A stretch of DNA of 64,000 nucleotides from Sandaracinaceae bacterium (GTDB taxonomy: Bacteria > Myxococcota_A > Polyangia > Polyangiales > Sandaracinaceae). The notes beneath the pieces were generated by a model. The model did no database searches. It worked only from the letters and a program-made list of their open reading frames with translations, and was not told the DNA's origin. Where the stretch lies: the NCBI GenBank assembly GCA_020633195.1, contig JACKEC010000017.1, forward strand, positions 496,001 to 560,000, read 5' to 3'. A program made the translations under genes and the position numbers. This document shows positions 37,586-46,437 of the stretch, piece after piece (the first letter of the stretch is position 1; every line of letters starts with the position of its first letter).

Positions 37586-37905
37586 CACGTTTCTCGTTTG
37601 AAATACGATTTGTGTGCACGTCGCCACCGGCCGCCATCCCGTCGGGGGGCTGGGGGGAACCCCCAGTGAGGCGCGCGACGCGCGCCGCGGCCCAACGGCG
37701 CTCGCGGTCGCCGACGGGGTGGCGTGCGCCTCGACGGCCGCATCGGGCACCCCCGTCTTCGCCGCCTCCCTCGTAGCCCACACGAACCCGCGGCCGTCGC
37801 CGATCGGTGTGGGGCGCTCCACCGGTCTGGGCGCACCGACCCACGGCTACGTCAGGTGAGCCACAAGTATGGCCCCGCGCAGCGCGGCCTCTGTTGCCAA
37901 GCTTC

Positions 37906-37972
37906 TCAGTGGGGAGCTCGAGGGCGTAGCCCCTCGACGGGCTGGCGCAGCGAGCCCCAAAGAACCGAGACG
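37906..37972 (+). repeat. Chimeric repeat: shared block plus right direct repeat
   Basis: CTCAGTGGGGAGC (37906-37918) is identical to part of the 107-bp structured repeats. A CGAGGG/CCCTCG hairpin variant follows, and then the 39-bp unit (37934-37972) that flanks the HNH element. It ends exactly at the stop codon of the carotenoid oxygenase gene. Confidence 0.85.
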
Positions 37973-39415
37973 TCAGCGCGGGACCCACGTGCCGTGGAAG
38001 CTCAGGGGCACGTGGTGATCCATGTGGGCGGTGGCGACGGGGCCGTCGCTCACGTGGGCTGCGTCGAGCACGGCCCAGTAGGTCGCGTGCGCTCCGGGGT
38101 CGTAGACCTGCGTGATCAGCCAGCCGTCGCGCTCGCCCTCGCCGCCGGGGCGCGGCGCGAAGACCGCCTCGGAGGGCTTGTGACCGCCGCCGAAGGTGAA
38201 CGCGTCGACGTCGCCGGTCTCGACGTCGAGGCGCACGACGGTGTCGGGCGGGCCGTAGTGGCCGACCGCCTTCGTCGAGTGCTCGGTCCAGTAGAGCGTC
38301 TGGTGCGACGCCGCCTCGACGTGCGGCGCGACCCGCGGGAACTCGCCCGTCCGATCGCGCAGGCGCTCGAACGCGATCGACTCGGCCTTCGGATCGATCA
38401 CCGCGCGCGCGAGGAAGCCGTCGGTGTCCGCGTCGACCGCGCCGTCGACGATCTTCGAGAGCCACGCGTTGCTCGCCGCGAAGTCGTCGTAGCGGACGAC
38501 GTCGACGACGATCCGGCCGTCGCGCTCGAACGCGTTGCCGACGTGCCACGTCCAGAACGCGTCGACGAAGAAGCGCTTGGGGGACGCGGGCGCGTCGAGC
38601 GGGACCACCACGATCTCCGTCCCGCGGGCGGCCTCCCAGGTGAGGCTCCTGTCGAAGGGCTTGAGCCCGAGCATCATCGGCAAGAGGCTGAGCTTCAGCG
38701 GCGCCACGAAGATCACGAGGTGCCGATCGGTCACCGCGAAGTCGTGGATCATGGTGTCGAACGGGAGCGGGAGCTGCGCGAGCATCCCCGCCGTTCCGTC
38801 GGGGCGCAGCGCGAACAGGTCCACCGCGCGCGGCCGCGCGATCCGCGTGCCCAGGTTGAAGACGTAGCCGCTCGCCGCCACGCGGTGCGGGTGCGCGCTG
38901 AACGACCGCTCGACGACGCCGCCCAGATCCGTCTCGCCGATCGAGCGCAGGTCCTCGGGGTCGAGCTCGAACGGGCGGCCGATCTCGCAGAGCGCGAGGA
39001 GCCGGTCGTCCCACGCGAGCACGCTCGTGTTCGCCGGGTTCTTGCTCGTGCCCGCGGCGACCCGGAAGGTGCGCACGGGGTTGTAGAAGCCAGGCGCCTT
39101 GGTCCCGTACGCGCCCCAGTACGGCTTGCCGCGCTCGCGCTCCTCGAGCAGGCCGCGCGTCTCGAGCACGCGCACCGCGCCCGTCGCGCCGCCCTCGCCG
39201 AAGCGCACCGCGCTGACCGCGCCGTCGCCGTCGAACCAGTGCGCGTAGCGGCGCCCGAGCAGCTCCACGAGGCCGGGGCCGTTCCTGTAGCAGGTGCCCG
39301 AGAGCCCCTCGGGGAGGCGGCCCTCCACGCGCAGCGGCTCGAACCCGTGCTCGCGCGAGACGTTCGTGAAGGCCGAGGCCCAGCTCCGCTCGGACTCGAG
39401 GGGGACGCGGTTCAT
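37973..39415 (-). CDS. Carotenoid oxygenase (RPE65/CCD family)
   Basis: The 480-residue protein has the family start (LSGTCYRNGPG, HWFDGDGAVSAVRF) and the iron-binding histidines in SAHPHRV, TMIHDFAVTD, FWTWHVGNAFE and the C-terminal HMDHHVPLSFHGTW. The family cleaves carotenoids or related polyenes oxidatively with Fe(II). It is the last gene of the cyclase/kinase operon, 10 bp after the LysM/FecR gene, which suggests that the operon responds to light or membrane state (inference). Confidence 0.93.
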   Translation of the reverse strand: MNRVPLESERSWASAFTNVSREHGFEPLRVEGRLPEGLSGTCYRNGPGLVELLGRRYAHWFDGDGAVSAVRFGEGGATGAVRVLETRGLLEERERGKPYWGAYGTKAPGFYNPVRTFRVAAGTSKNPANTSVLAWDDRLLALCEIGRPFELDPEDLRSIGETDLGGVVERSFSAHPHRVAASGYVFNLGTRIARPRAVDLFALRPDGTAGMLAQLPLPFDTMIHDFAVTDRHLVIFVAPLKLSLLPMMLGLKPFDRSLTWEAARGTEIVVVPLDAPASPKRFFVDAFWTWHVGNAFERDGRIVVDVVRYDDFAASNAWLSKIVDGAVDADTDGFLARAVIDPKAESIAFERLRDRTGEFPRVAPHVEAASHQTLYWTEHSTKAVGHYGPPDTVVRLDVETGDVDAFTFGGGHKPSEAVFAPRPGGEGERDGWLITQVYDPGAHATYWAVLDAAHVSDGPVATAHMDHHVPLSFHGTWVPR

Positions 39416-39425
39416 GCCGACAGGA

Positions 39426-41735
39426 CTACTCCGAGGCGAGCCGCAGCGCGAGCGCCACCGACCACGCGCCGTACTCCGCGCGCCCCTCGTCGGTGAGCCC
39501 GACGCGCACGCCGAGCGACGCTTCGAAGAGCCCCCACCGCCCCTCGGCGGCGCCGGCGAGGCCGACCGCGGCGCCGCTCGAGCCGCCCGCGAAGTCGCCC
39601 ATCGTCGTGTCGAGCTCCACGCCGAGCGCGAGCCACTCCTCGGGCACCACGTCGACGCCGTAGGCGGCCGCCCACAGCCGCGCGCCGTCGCCGACCGCGT
39701 CGAGCAGCGCGCCTTGCCGCGTGCGCAAGACGAGCTCGCGGATGGGTCGCCACGAGCTCTCGAGCGAGGGCGCGAGGCGGACCCGGCCGAGGCTGTCGGG
39801 CTCCGCGCGCGTGGGGATCCAGGTGGTCAGGTCGATCGCGAGGCCGACCTCGTCGAGGTCGAGGAGGAGCGCGCCGACGCTGCCGACGAGGTCGGCGTCG
39901 CCGCGCCGACCGTGGGCCAGGACGTCGGGACGGAGCACGTCGACTTGACTGCCGAACCCCAGCCGGATCGGCACCTCGGGGAGCTGCGCCTGCGCCATCG
40001 CCCCCAGCCGCGCCTGGAACCCGGGCTCGAGGGTGGCCTCCGCCATGAGCGCCCACACGCTCGCGCGGAACCCGCCGCGGCGCTCGTCGCGGAGGCCCAG
40101 CGCCGACGGCCACGCGACGTCCCCCCACACCGACTGCGCGGGGGACAGGCGCGCGCGCGGCGCCGCGGGCTCGGGCTCGGCGGCCTCGGGCGTGAGCGAG
40201 GTCGGGTCGCGGACGGGGAGGGTGAGCGAGCCGAGCGCCACCCGCTCGGCGCCCGCCGCGACGGCGACGTCGAGCGCGCCCGCCTCCGGCGCGTTCGGCG
40301 CCGCCCACACGTCGACGACGAGGGTCCGGCCCTCCTGGCGCGCTCCGTCGACGCGGAAGCCGTCGGGGACGTTCACGACGAGGAGGCGCGCGGGCGGGAC
40401 GCGCGGCGCCACCACGTCGATCCGGACGGGGGTGCTCCGATCCCGCACGAGCGCCCCGGTGCTCGTGCGGACGGCGATCGGCAGCACCTCCACCGCGAGC
40501 GGCGCGGCGTTGCCGGCGCGGTCGTTGCATTGCAAGGTGTGTTGCCCCTCCTCGCGGAGCGTCACGATCCCGCTCGGCGGCTCCTCGCCCAGCGCGCACT
40601 CCAGCCCGCGCGGAGCGACGACCCAGGTCCCCGGCCACACGCGCGGGATCGCGTCCTCGGTGCTCGCGTAGGTCCCGCCGGGCTCGACGAGGCGCGCGAG
40701 CCGCACGCCGAACGCGCGCCACGGCGAGCGGCGCCCCTCGAGGCCGGCGTCGTCGATGCTCGCGACCGACACGTAGACGGTCCCCTCGGGGAGGCCGGTC
40801 GCCTCGAAGCGCGACGCGCCGCCGCCGAGCTCGAGCGCGGTCAGCAGGTCGTCTCCGTCCGGCCGCTGCGCGACCTCGACGCGATAGCGATCCGCGCCGG
40901 GGACGGGCTCCCAGCCGCCGGTCAGCGTCGCCCCGCGCCCGACGAAGCCGATGACGGGGCCGCTGAGGTCGGCGCGCCAGCGCGGCGCGGGCAACAGGCG
41001 GCGCGGTCGCGACGGCGGCTCGCCCCGCGCGACGATGGCGCCGGTGCCGGGGGGCAGGGTGACCGTCGCGCCCTCCGCCTCGACGGTGGCGGCGCGGCGG
41101 CCGTGGTTGGCGACGCGGCTCGAGCCGTCCTCCTCGACGCTCACGACGCCCTCGCCGTCGAGGCTCGCCCGGGCGCTCGGGGTGTCGACCTCGAGCGGGC
41201 GGCGGCCCGCGAGCTCCTCGAGGCGGCTCCGCAGCGCGCCGCTCTCGAGCTCGGCGCGGGTCACCGGGCGCTGCGTGAGGCGGCGCTCCCCGCCCCACAC
41301 GATGACCAGCGTGCGCTCGCGGACCTGCACCTCGGCGTGATCGGCGAACTCGATCGTGGCGCTCGCCGCGTCGTGGGTGCGCACCTGGGTGCCGCGCGGG
41401 AGCGGGTGCCCGGGGCGCGCGTCGGCGAACGCGGCGGCGTCGGGGGGCCGCCGCTCGACGCGCCTCCGCACCGCGCTCAGGCGGGCCGGCGGCTCGGGCC
41501 GCGCGACGCGCAGCACCTGCCCCGCGCGGAGGTGATGCGGCATCGGGCCGAGCTCCGGGTTCTGCTCGTGGATGCGCGGGTAGGCCTCCGGGTCGCCGTA
41601 GACGCGGGCCGCCAGCGTCCGGCAGCTCTCGCCCTCGCGGACCGTGACGGTGAGCACGTCGGGCTGCGCGCGCGCCGTCGACGCGAGCGCGATCGTCATC
41701 GCCGCCAGCGTCGAGACGACCCGCGACGCGCTCAT
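39426..41735 (-). CDS. Exported LysM-FecR protein with C-terminal beta-domain
   Basis: The 769-residue protein has a signal peptide ending ARAQ, a LysM domain (REGESCRTLAARVYGDPEAYPRI, about 33-78) for peptidoglycan binding, a FecR-like domain (LPRGTQVRTHDAASATIEFAD, about 110-230), several fibronectin-like beta modules, and an amphipathic strand-rich C-terminus that may be an outer-membrane barrel ending VALALRLASE. It starts by ATGA overlap with the kinase gene. It probably links the cell wall to the outer membrane or senses envelope state. Confidence 0.85.
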   Translation of the reverse strand: MSASRVVSTLAAMTIALASTARAQPDVLTVTVREGESCRTLAARVYGDPEAYPRIHEQNPELGPMPHHLRAGQVLRVARPEPPARLSAVRRRVERRPPDAAAFADARPGHPLPRGTQVRTHDAASATIEFADHAEVQVRERTLVIVWGGERRLTQRPVTRAELESGALRSRLEELAGRRPLEVDTPSARASLDGEGVVSVEEDGSSRVANHGRRAATVEAEGATVTLPPGTGAIVARGEPPSRPRRLLPAPRWRADLSGPVIGFVGRGATLTGGWEPVPGADRYRVEVAQRPDGDDLLTALELGGGASRFEATGLPEGTVYVSVASIDDAGLEGRRSPWRAFGVRLARLVEPGGTYASTEDAIPRVWPGTWVVAPRGLECALGEEPPSGIVTLREEGQHTLQCNDRAGNAAPLAVEVLPIAVRTSTGALVRDRSTPVRIDVVAPRVPPARLLVVNVPDGFRVDGARQEGRTLVVDVWAAPNAPEAGALDVAVAAGAERVALGSLTLPVRDPTSLTPEAAEPEPAAPRARLSPAQSVWGDVAWPSALGLRDERRGGFRASVWALMAEATLEPGFQARLGAMAQAQLPEVPIRLGFGSQVDVLRPDVLAHGRRGDADLVGSVGALLLDLDEVGLAIDLTTWIPTRAEPDSLGRVRLAPSLESSWRPIRELVLRTRQGALLDAVGDGARLWAAAYGVDVVPEEWLALGVELDTTMGDFAGGSSGAAVGLAGAAEGRWGLFEASLGVRVGLTDEGRAEYGAWSVALALRLASE

Positions 41736-42961
41736 CGGCGGCGCACCACGCGAGCGAGCTTGCGCGCGAGCTCCGCGGCGGTGACCGGACGCAGCACGAC
41801 GTCGGCGGCGCCGGCCCGCAGCGTCGCGGGGAGCCGCGCCGCGTCCCCGCGGTCGGCGTCGGTGATCACCGGCAGGCCGTGGACGGCGAGCGCCGCGATC
41901 TCCGCCTCGGTCGCGTTCGGCGCGAAGAGCGCGCGCGTCTCGGCGCCGATCGCGGCGTCCGCGGAGACCACGAACGCGGCGAAGCCGTTCGCGCTCAGGC
42001 CGATCAGCAGGCTCGGGGGCACCGCGCCGACGACGCCGATCTCGACGGTGTCGGACGGCGCGGGCTCGGGGCGCGGGGCCGCGTCGACCATCCGGCGGGC
42101 GCGCGCGCCGAGGTAGCCGTCGTCCCGCGCGCGGACCCGCCCGCGCTCGGGGTCGGGGTCGAGCGCGGCGAGTCGGTCGCGCACCTCGTCGGCCGAGGGG
42201 CGGCGCGCGGCGACCTTGTCGAGCATCCCGCGGCGCAGCTCGTCGAGCGCGGCGGGGACCGGCTCGGTCGTCGCGAGCGCGGGCGGCGGCGCGAACATCT
42301 GCTTGGTCAGGACGTCCATCTCGGCGCCCGCGAACGGCGGCTGGCCCGTCAACATCTCGTGCAACATGCAGCCCATCGCGTACACGTCGGTCGGCGGCCC
42401 CACGTCCTCGCCGCGCGCCTGCTCGGGCGAGAGGTACTCGGGGGTCCCCACCACCACGCCCTCGCGGGTCATGCGCCCCGCGGGGCCGGGCGCGCGGAGG
42501 AACGCGAGGCCGAAGTCGAGCACGCGGAGGCGCTCGCCGGTGAGCATCGCGTTCTCGGGCTTGAGGTCGCGGTGCACCAGCCCGATCGCGTGCGCCGCGG
42601 CGACCACGTCGGCGAGCTGGGTCGACAGCTCGATCGCGACCGCCACCCCCACCGGCGCGCCCGCGATCCTCTGCGCGAGGGTGTCGCCCTCGAGCAGCTC
42701 CATCACGAGGAACGCGGCGCCCTCGTGCTCACCGAAGTCGTAAATCGCCACCGCGGCGGGGTGCTCGAGCGCGCTCGCGACCCGCGCCTCCCGCTCGAAG
42801 CGCATGCGCGCCTTCGGGTCGTCGACGAGCTCCCGCCGCAGGACCTTGAGGGCCACCGGGCGCTCGAGCGGGAGCTGCGCCGCGCGGTACACGATGCCCA
42901 TCCCGCCGCGGCCGAGCTCCGCGTCCACGCGGTAGCGCCCCGCGACGATCTCGCCGATCAC
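41732..42961 (-). CDS. Ser/Thr protein kinase fused to pseudo-receiver domain
   Basis: GTG 42961 overlaps the cyclase stop. The 409-residue protein has a full kinase domain (GRGGMGIVY, ALKVL, HRDLKPENA, DFGLAFL, GTPEYLSPEQ; about 8-275) and no membrane helix. Its last 120 residues resemble a response-regulator receiver: ITDADRGDAARLPATLRAGAADVVLRPV matches the end of such domains, with Arg instead of the usual Lys, and no phosphorylatable Asp at the expected site. Input may therefore be by binding rather than by phosphate. It overlaps the LysM-FecR gene. Confidence 0.85.
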   Translation of the reverse strand: MIGEIVAGRYRVDAELGRGGMGIVYRAAQLPLERPVALKVLRRELVDDPKARMRFEREARVASALEHPAAVAIYDFGEHEGAAFLVMELLEGDTLAQRIAGAPVGVAVAIELSTQLADVVAAAHAIGLVHRDLKPENAMLTGERLRVLDFGLAFLRAPGPAGRMTREGVVVGTPEYLSPEQARGEDVGPPTDVYAMGCMLHEMLTGQPPFAGAEMDVLTKQMFAPPPALATTEPVPAALDELRRGMLDKVAARRPSADEVRDRLAALDPDPERGRVRARDDGYLGARARRMVDAAPRPEPAPSDTVEIGVVGAVPPSLLIGLSANGFAAFVVSADAAIGAETRALFAPNATEAEIAALAVHGLPVITDADRGDAARLPATLRAGAADVVLRPVTAAELARKLARVVRRR

Positions 42962-44661
42962 CAGCTCACCTCGAACAGCTCGACCGGCGCGGCCCGGCCC
43001 GGCACCTCGCGCTCGCCGATCCGCGTCCGCTCGAACTCGTCCCCGGCCGCGTCCGCGGTCGCGCGCGTCACGAGGATCTGCTGGGGGCGCGCGATCGTCT
43101 CGAGGCGCGCCGCCACGTTCACGACGTCGCCGATCGCCGTGTACTCCATGCGCTTCTCGGAGCCCACGTTGCCGACCACCGCGTCGCCGCTGTTGACGCC
43201 GATCGCGAGCTGCACGGTGACCCCGTAGCGATCCTCGAGGCCCGCGTTGGCGGCCTCGAGGAAGCGCAGCATGTCTCGCGCGGTCGCGAGCGCGCGCGCC
43301 GCGTGGTCGGGCTGCTCCGCGGGCGCGCCGAAGACCGCCATCACGCAGTCGCCGACGAACTTGTCGACGGTGCCCCCGTGCCGGAAGACCGCCTCGGTGA
43401 GGAGCGTGAACAGCTCGTTGAGGATCGCGACGACGACCTCGGGCGCGAGGCGATCCGAGAGCGGCGTGAACGCGACGACGTCGGCGAAGAGCACCGTGAT
43501 CGCGCGGCGCTGGCCCCCGAGCTCCATGCTCTGCTCGCGCTCGACGATCTGCTCGACCAGCTCGGCGGGCAGGTAGCGGCCCAGGTCCGCGCGGATCGCG
43601 ATCTCCTCGCGTACGCGCGCCTCGGAGCGCTCGAGCTCGGCGGCCGCGTCGTTGAGCGCGCCCCCGAGCGTCGCGAGCTCGTCGCCGGTCTCGATCGTCA
43701 CGCGAGCATCGAACCGCCGCGCGGCGATCTCCTTGGTCAGATCGACGAGCCGGACGATCGGCGCGGCGAGCCACCGCGCGAACAAGAACGCGGCGAGCAC
43801 CGCGACGAGCAGCGTCCCCGCGATGGTGGCGCCGACGATCTGCCGCATCTGGGCGAGCGACGCGTAGGCGACGTCGGCGGGGATCGACGCGACCGCCGAC
43901 CAGGGCAGGGCGCGCAGGCCGACCCGCGTGTCGAGCCACGTCCGTCCGTCCGCCTCGCGCTCCTCGCTGACGGGCGCGCGGGTGGCCTCGGCGCCCGCCC
44001 CGGGCACGTCCGCGAGGAGCCGCGCCGGCTCGGGGTCGGCGAGCGCGCGGCCTCGCTCGTCGGCGAGCACGAGGACCCCCTCGCGCGACGCGAGCTGCGC
44101 GGTCGACACGTCGGCCACGCGCGTCTGGATCGCGGCGAGCGACCAGGGCGCGGCCGCGTAGCCCGTCACCCGCCCGTCGGCGCGCACGGGGACCACGAGG
44201 AGCACCCGGACCACCGGGCCGTCGGCGACCGCCTCGCCCACCGCGCGCCCGGCCTCGTCGGCGCGCGCGCGCGTCGCGTCGTCGAGCGCGTCCGGCGTCG
44301 CCGCGACCACCCGCGGGTCGTGCATGCGGTCGATGAGCGCGCCGTCCGCGTCGTACACGGCCACGACGTCGATCGAAGGGTCCGCGTCGAGGAGCCGCAG
44401 CGACGCGGCGAGGCGCGCGTCCTCGGCGAGCTCCGCGTCCGCGAGCGTCGTCGCGATCGCCGTCAAGGTCCCTTCCGCCCGCGCGAGCTCGGCGTCGGCG
44501 AGCTCGGCGACCTGCGCGACGAGGGCGAGCTGCAGTGACTGGGTGGCGCTCTCCACCTCGCGGGCGTTCACGTCGATGAGCTGCCAGCCCGCGATCACGA
44601 GCGGCACCGCCGAGACCGTGGCGGTGAGCAGCGCGATCTTGAGCCGGAAGGAGAAGCGCAA
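42958..44661 (-). CDS. Membrane class III adenylate/guanylate cyclase
   Basis: The 567-residue protein has an N-terminal helix, a double-Cache-like extracytoplasmic sensor (about 35-290), a second helix (IAGTLLVAVLAAFLFARW), a HAMP domain and a C-terminal cyclase domain. Catalytic signatures are VLFADVVAFTPLSD and KFVGDCVMAVFGAP for the metal Asp residues, and NVAARLETIA. Substrate choice between ATP and GTP is not certain. It heads a four-gene operon with GTGA and ATGA overlaps, so a cyclic nucleotide signal and a kinase are produced together. Confidence 0.92.
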   Translation of the reverse strand: MRFSFRLKIALLTATVSAVPLVIAGWQLIDVNAREVESATQSLQLALVAQVAELADAELARAEGTLTAIATTLADAELAEDARLAASLRLLDADPSIDVVAVYDADGALIDRMHDPRVVAATPDALDDATRARADEAGRAVGEAVADGPVVRVLLVVPVRADGRVTGYAAAPWSLAAIQTRVADVSTAQLASREGVLVLADERGRALADPEPARLLADVPGAGAEATRAPVSEEREADGRTWLDTRVGLRALPWSAVASIPADVAYASLAQMRQIVGATIAGTLLVAVLAAFLFARWLAAPIVRLVDLTKEIAARRFDARVTIETGDELATLGGALNDAAAELERSEARVREEIAIRADLGRYLPAELVEQIVEREQSMELGGQRRAITVLFADVVAFTPLSDRLAPEVVVAILNELFTLLTEAVFRHGGTVDKFVGDCVMAVFGAPAEQPDHAARALATARDMLRFLEAANAGLEDRYGVTVQLAIGVNSGDAVVGNVGSEKRMEYTAIGDVVNVAARLETIARPQQILVTRATADAAGDEFERTRIGEREVPGRAAPVELFEVSW

Positions 44662-44711
44662 CGCTCCGAGTCTACTCGCGCTCGTCCGTGCGCCGGTGGT
44701 ATCGGTGCCGC

Positions 44712-45119
44712 ATGGGAAGCGATCTCCTGCTGCCGACCGTCCGCTTCTTCCACCTCCTCGCCGCGGCCGTCTGGACCGGCGGGATGCTCACCCTCGCGGT
44801 GCTCGTGGTGGCGCTGCGCAAGGCCGGGGCGCAGCGCGAGCAGCTCCAGGCCGCGGCGCGGATGTTCGCGCGGGTGAGCTGGACCGCGATGGCGATCGCG
44901 ATCGGCACCGGGCTCGGGCAGGTCGTCCTGATGCGGCTGCCGTGGGGCTATGGTCGCCTGCACGTGAAGATCGGCCTCGTCGCGCTCGCCGTGATCATCG
45001 CCGCGGTCCACCAGCTCACCGCCAAGCGGACGTCCGCGGGCGTGCGCGGCGCGATCCAGGGGGTCTTGCTCCTCGTCAGCCTCGGGATCTTCGCGGCCGC
45101 GGTGGCGCTCGGATCGTAA
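44712..45119 (+). CDS. Small CopD/DUF2269-like membrane protein
   Basis: The 135-residue protein has four membrane helices. The first carries FFHLLAAAVWTGGMLTL, a pattern of the CopD/YozB-like family, with histidines and a tryptophan at the membrane face (also GRLHVKIGL and AAVHQLTAK). Copper or haem binding is possible but not proven. It lies 13 bp before the sigma-54 activator gene on the same strand. Confidence 0.7.
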   Translation: MGSDLLLPTVRFFHLLAAAVWTGGMLTLAVLVVALRKAGAQREQLQAAARMFARVSWTAMAIAIGTGLGQVVLMRLPWGYGRLHVKIGLVALAVIIAAVHQLTAKRTSAGVRGAIQGVLLLVSLGIFAAAVALGS

Positions 45120-45132
45120 GCTCTCCGTACCG

Positions 45133-46437
45133 ATGCCCCAGTCCACGCAGCCGTCGCGCGACACGCCCGGCCTCCCCATCCGGAGCCTCGAGGTCGAGGT
45201 GATCGCCGGGCCCGACGCGGGCGCCCGCACCGGCAGCGCGACCGACACCCTCACCGTCGGCACCGCCGAGACCAACGACCTCCGCCTCACCGATCCGACC
45301 GTGTCGCGCTACCACCTCGAGCTGCAGCGCGGCCGCGACGGGCTCGTCGTCATCGACCACGGCTCCACCAACGGGACGGTCTTCGAGGGCGCTCGGCTCG
45401 AGCGCGCGACGGTCCGGCCCGAGTCGGTGCTCGTGCTCGGGCACACGTCCATCCGCGTGCTCGACGGCGAGCGGATCACCCTGCCGCTGCACGAGGGCGA
45501 GGAGCTCTCGGGGCTGCACGGGCGCACCGCCGTGATGCGGCACCTGATGGCCCGGATCGAGAAGGCGGCGCGCGCGTCGACGCCGGTCCTCGTGGTCGGG
45601 GAGAGCGGCACGGGCAAGGAGCTCGTCGCGCGGGCGATCCACGAGGGCAGCGGGCGCGCGGACGGGCCCTTCGTGACCGTCGACTGCGGCTCGCTGTCTC
45701 CGTCGCTCGTCGCGAGCGAGCTGTTCGGGCACGAGAAGGGCGCGTTCACCGGCGCGGAGCGGCGCCACGCGGGCGCGTTCGAGCGCGCCGACGGCGGGAC
45801 GCTGTTCCTCGACGAGATCGGCGAGCTCGGCGCGGACCTGCAACCTTCGTTGCTCGGGGTGCTCGAGCGCGGGCGGTTCCGGCGGGTCGGCGGTCGCGAG
45901 GAGGTCGCCGTGGACGTGCGCGTCGTCGCGGCGACCCACCGGGACCTGCGCGCCGAGGTGAACGAGGGGGCGTTCCGCCTCGATCTCTACTACCGGCTCG
46001 CGGTCGTGGTGCTGTCGAGCCCGCCGCTGCGCGAGCGCGTCGAGGACGTCCCCGTGCTCGTCGAGCACTTCCTGCGGGAGGCCGGTCACGAGGGGCCGGT
46101 CGAGGCGATCTTCACTCCGGACGCGATGGCGGAGCTGTGTCGTCACCGCTGGCCGGGCAACGTGCGCGAGCTCCGCAACGTGGTGGAGGCGACCCTCGCA
46201 ATGGGCGAGACGCCGCCGCTCTTCGACGCGCCCACGAGCGTCGCGCCCTCGGACGAGGCGCTGCTCCACCTCGCGTACAAGGACGCGCGGCGGGTCCTCC
46301 TCGACGACTTCGAGCGGCGCTACGTGGCGCGGCTCCTCGCGGACAACGAGGACAACGTCTCCGCCGCCGCGCGCGCGGGGCGCATGGATCGCACCTACCT
46401 GATCAAGCTCATCGCGCGCCACGGCCTCAAGGCGTGA
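45133..46437 (+). CDS. FHA-domain sigma-54-dependent transcriptional activator
   Basis: The 434-residue protein has an N-terminal FHA domain (TVSRYHLEL, DHGSTNGT; about 35-112) that binds phospho-threonine, a sigma-54 AAA+ domain (GESGTGKE, EKGAFTGAER, GTLFLDEIGEL; about 130-360) and a Fis-type helix-turn-helix tail (NVSAAARAGRMDRTYLIKLI). There is no receiver domain. The FHA domain makes it a natural target of Hanks kinases, which are plentiful here. Its end overlaps the convergent lipoprotein gene by 11 bp. Confidence 0.94.
   Translation: MPQSTQPSRDTPGLPIRSLEVEVIAGPDAGARTGSATDTLTVGTAETNDLRLTDPTVSRYHLELQRGRDGLVVIDHGSTNGTVFEGARLERATVRPESVLVLGHTSIRVLDGERITLPLHEGEELSGLHGRTAVMRHLMARIEKAARASTPVLVVGESGTGKELVARAIHEGSGRADGPFVTVDCGSLSPSLVASELFGHEKGAFTGAERRHAGAFERADGGTLFLDEIGELGADLQPSLLGVLERGRFRRVGGREEVAVDVRVVAATHRDLRAEVNEGAFRLDLYYRLAVVVLSSPPLRERVEDVPVLVEHFLREAGHEGPVEAIFTPDAMAELCRHRWPGNVRELRNVVEATLAMGETPPLFDAPTSVAPSDEALLHLAYKDARRVLLDDFERRYVARLLADNEDNVSAAARAGRMDRTYLIKLIARHGLKA

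Larger units (their letters stand above)
36201..37900. mobile_element. Probable HNH-carrying mobile element with terminal inverted repeats
   Basis: Left end TTGGCAACAGAG (36201-36212) is the exact reverse complement of right end CTCTGTTGCCAA (37889-37900). A second block matches inverted at 17 of 19 positions (36221-36239 against 37838-37856). The only gene inside is the HNH endonuclease. The whole is bracketed by the 39-bp direct repeat. No transposase with DDE or serine/tyrosine signature is present, so mobility would rely on the HNH protein or on host functions. The class is new to me; related HNH genes of the DUF222/13E12 type are repetitive in mycobacteria. Confidence 0.65.
37552..37972. 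other. Non-coding region upstream of HNH gene
   Basis: This is the only gap over 300 bp. It holds the HNH promoter and SOS-type box, a perfect CTGGGGG/CCCCCAG hairpin with GAA loop (37650-37666), the subterminal and terminal inverted repeats, a CTCAGTGGGGAGC block shared with the stop-linked repeat family (from 37906), and the right direct repeat. Open frames here lack ribosome sites and family features and are not called. Confidence 0.8.

Noticed and set aside
37558..37859. Small open frames upstream of the HNH gene
   Set aside because: They are Arg/Pro-rich with no ribosome site and overlap the promoter, hairpin and inverted repeat.
36201..37900. Classical insertion sequence
   Set aside because: Inverted ends exist, but no DDE, HUH, serine or tyrosine recombinase is encoded. 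Only an HNH protein is present.
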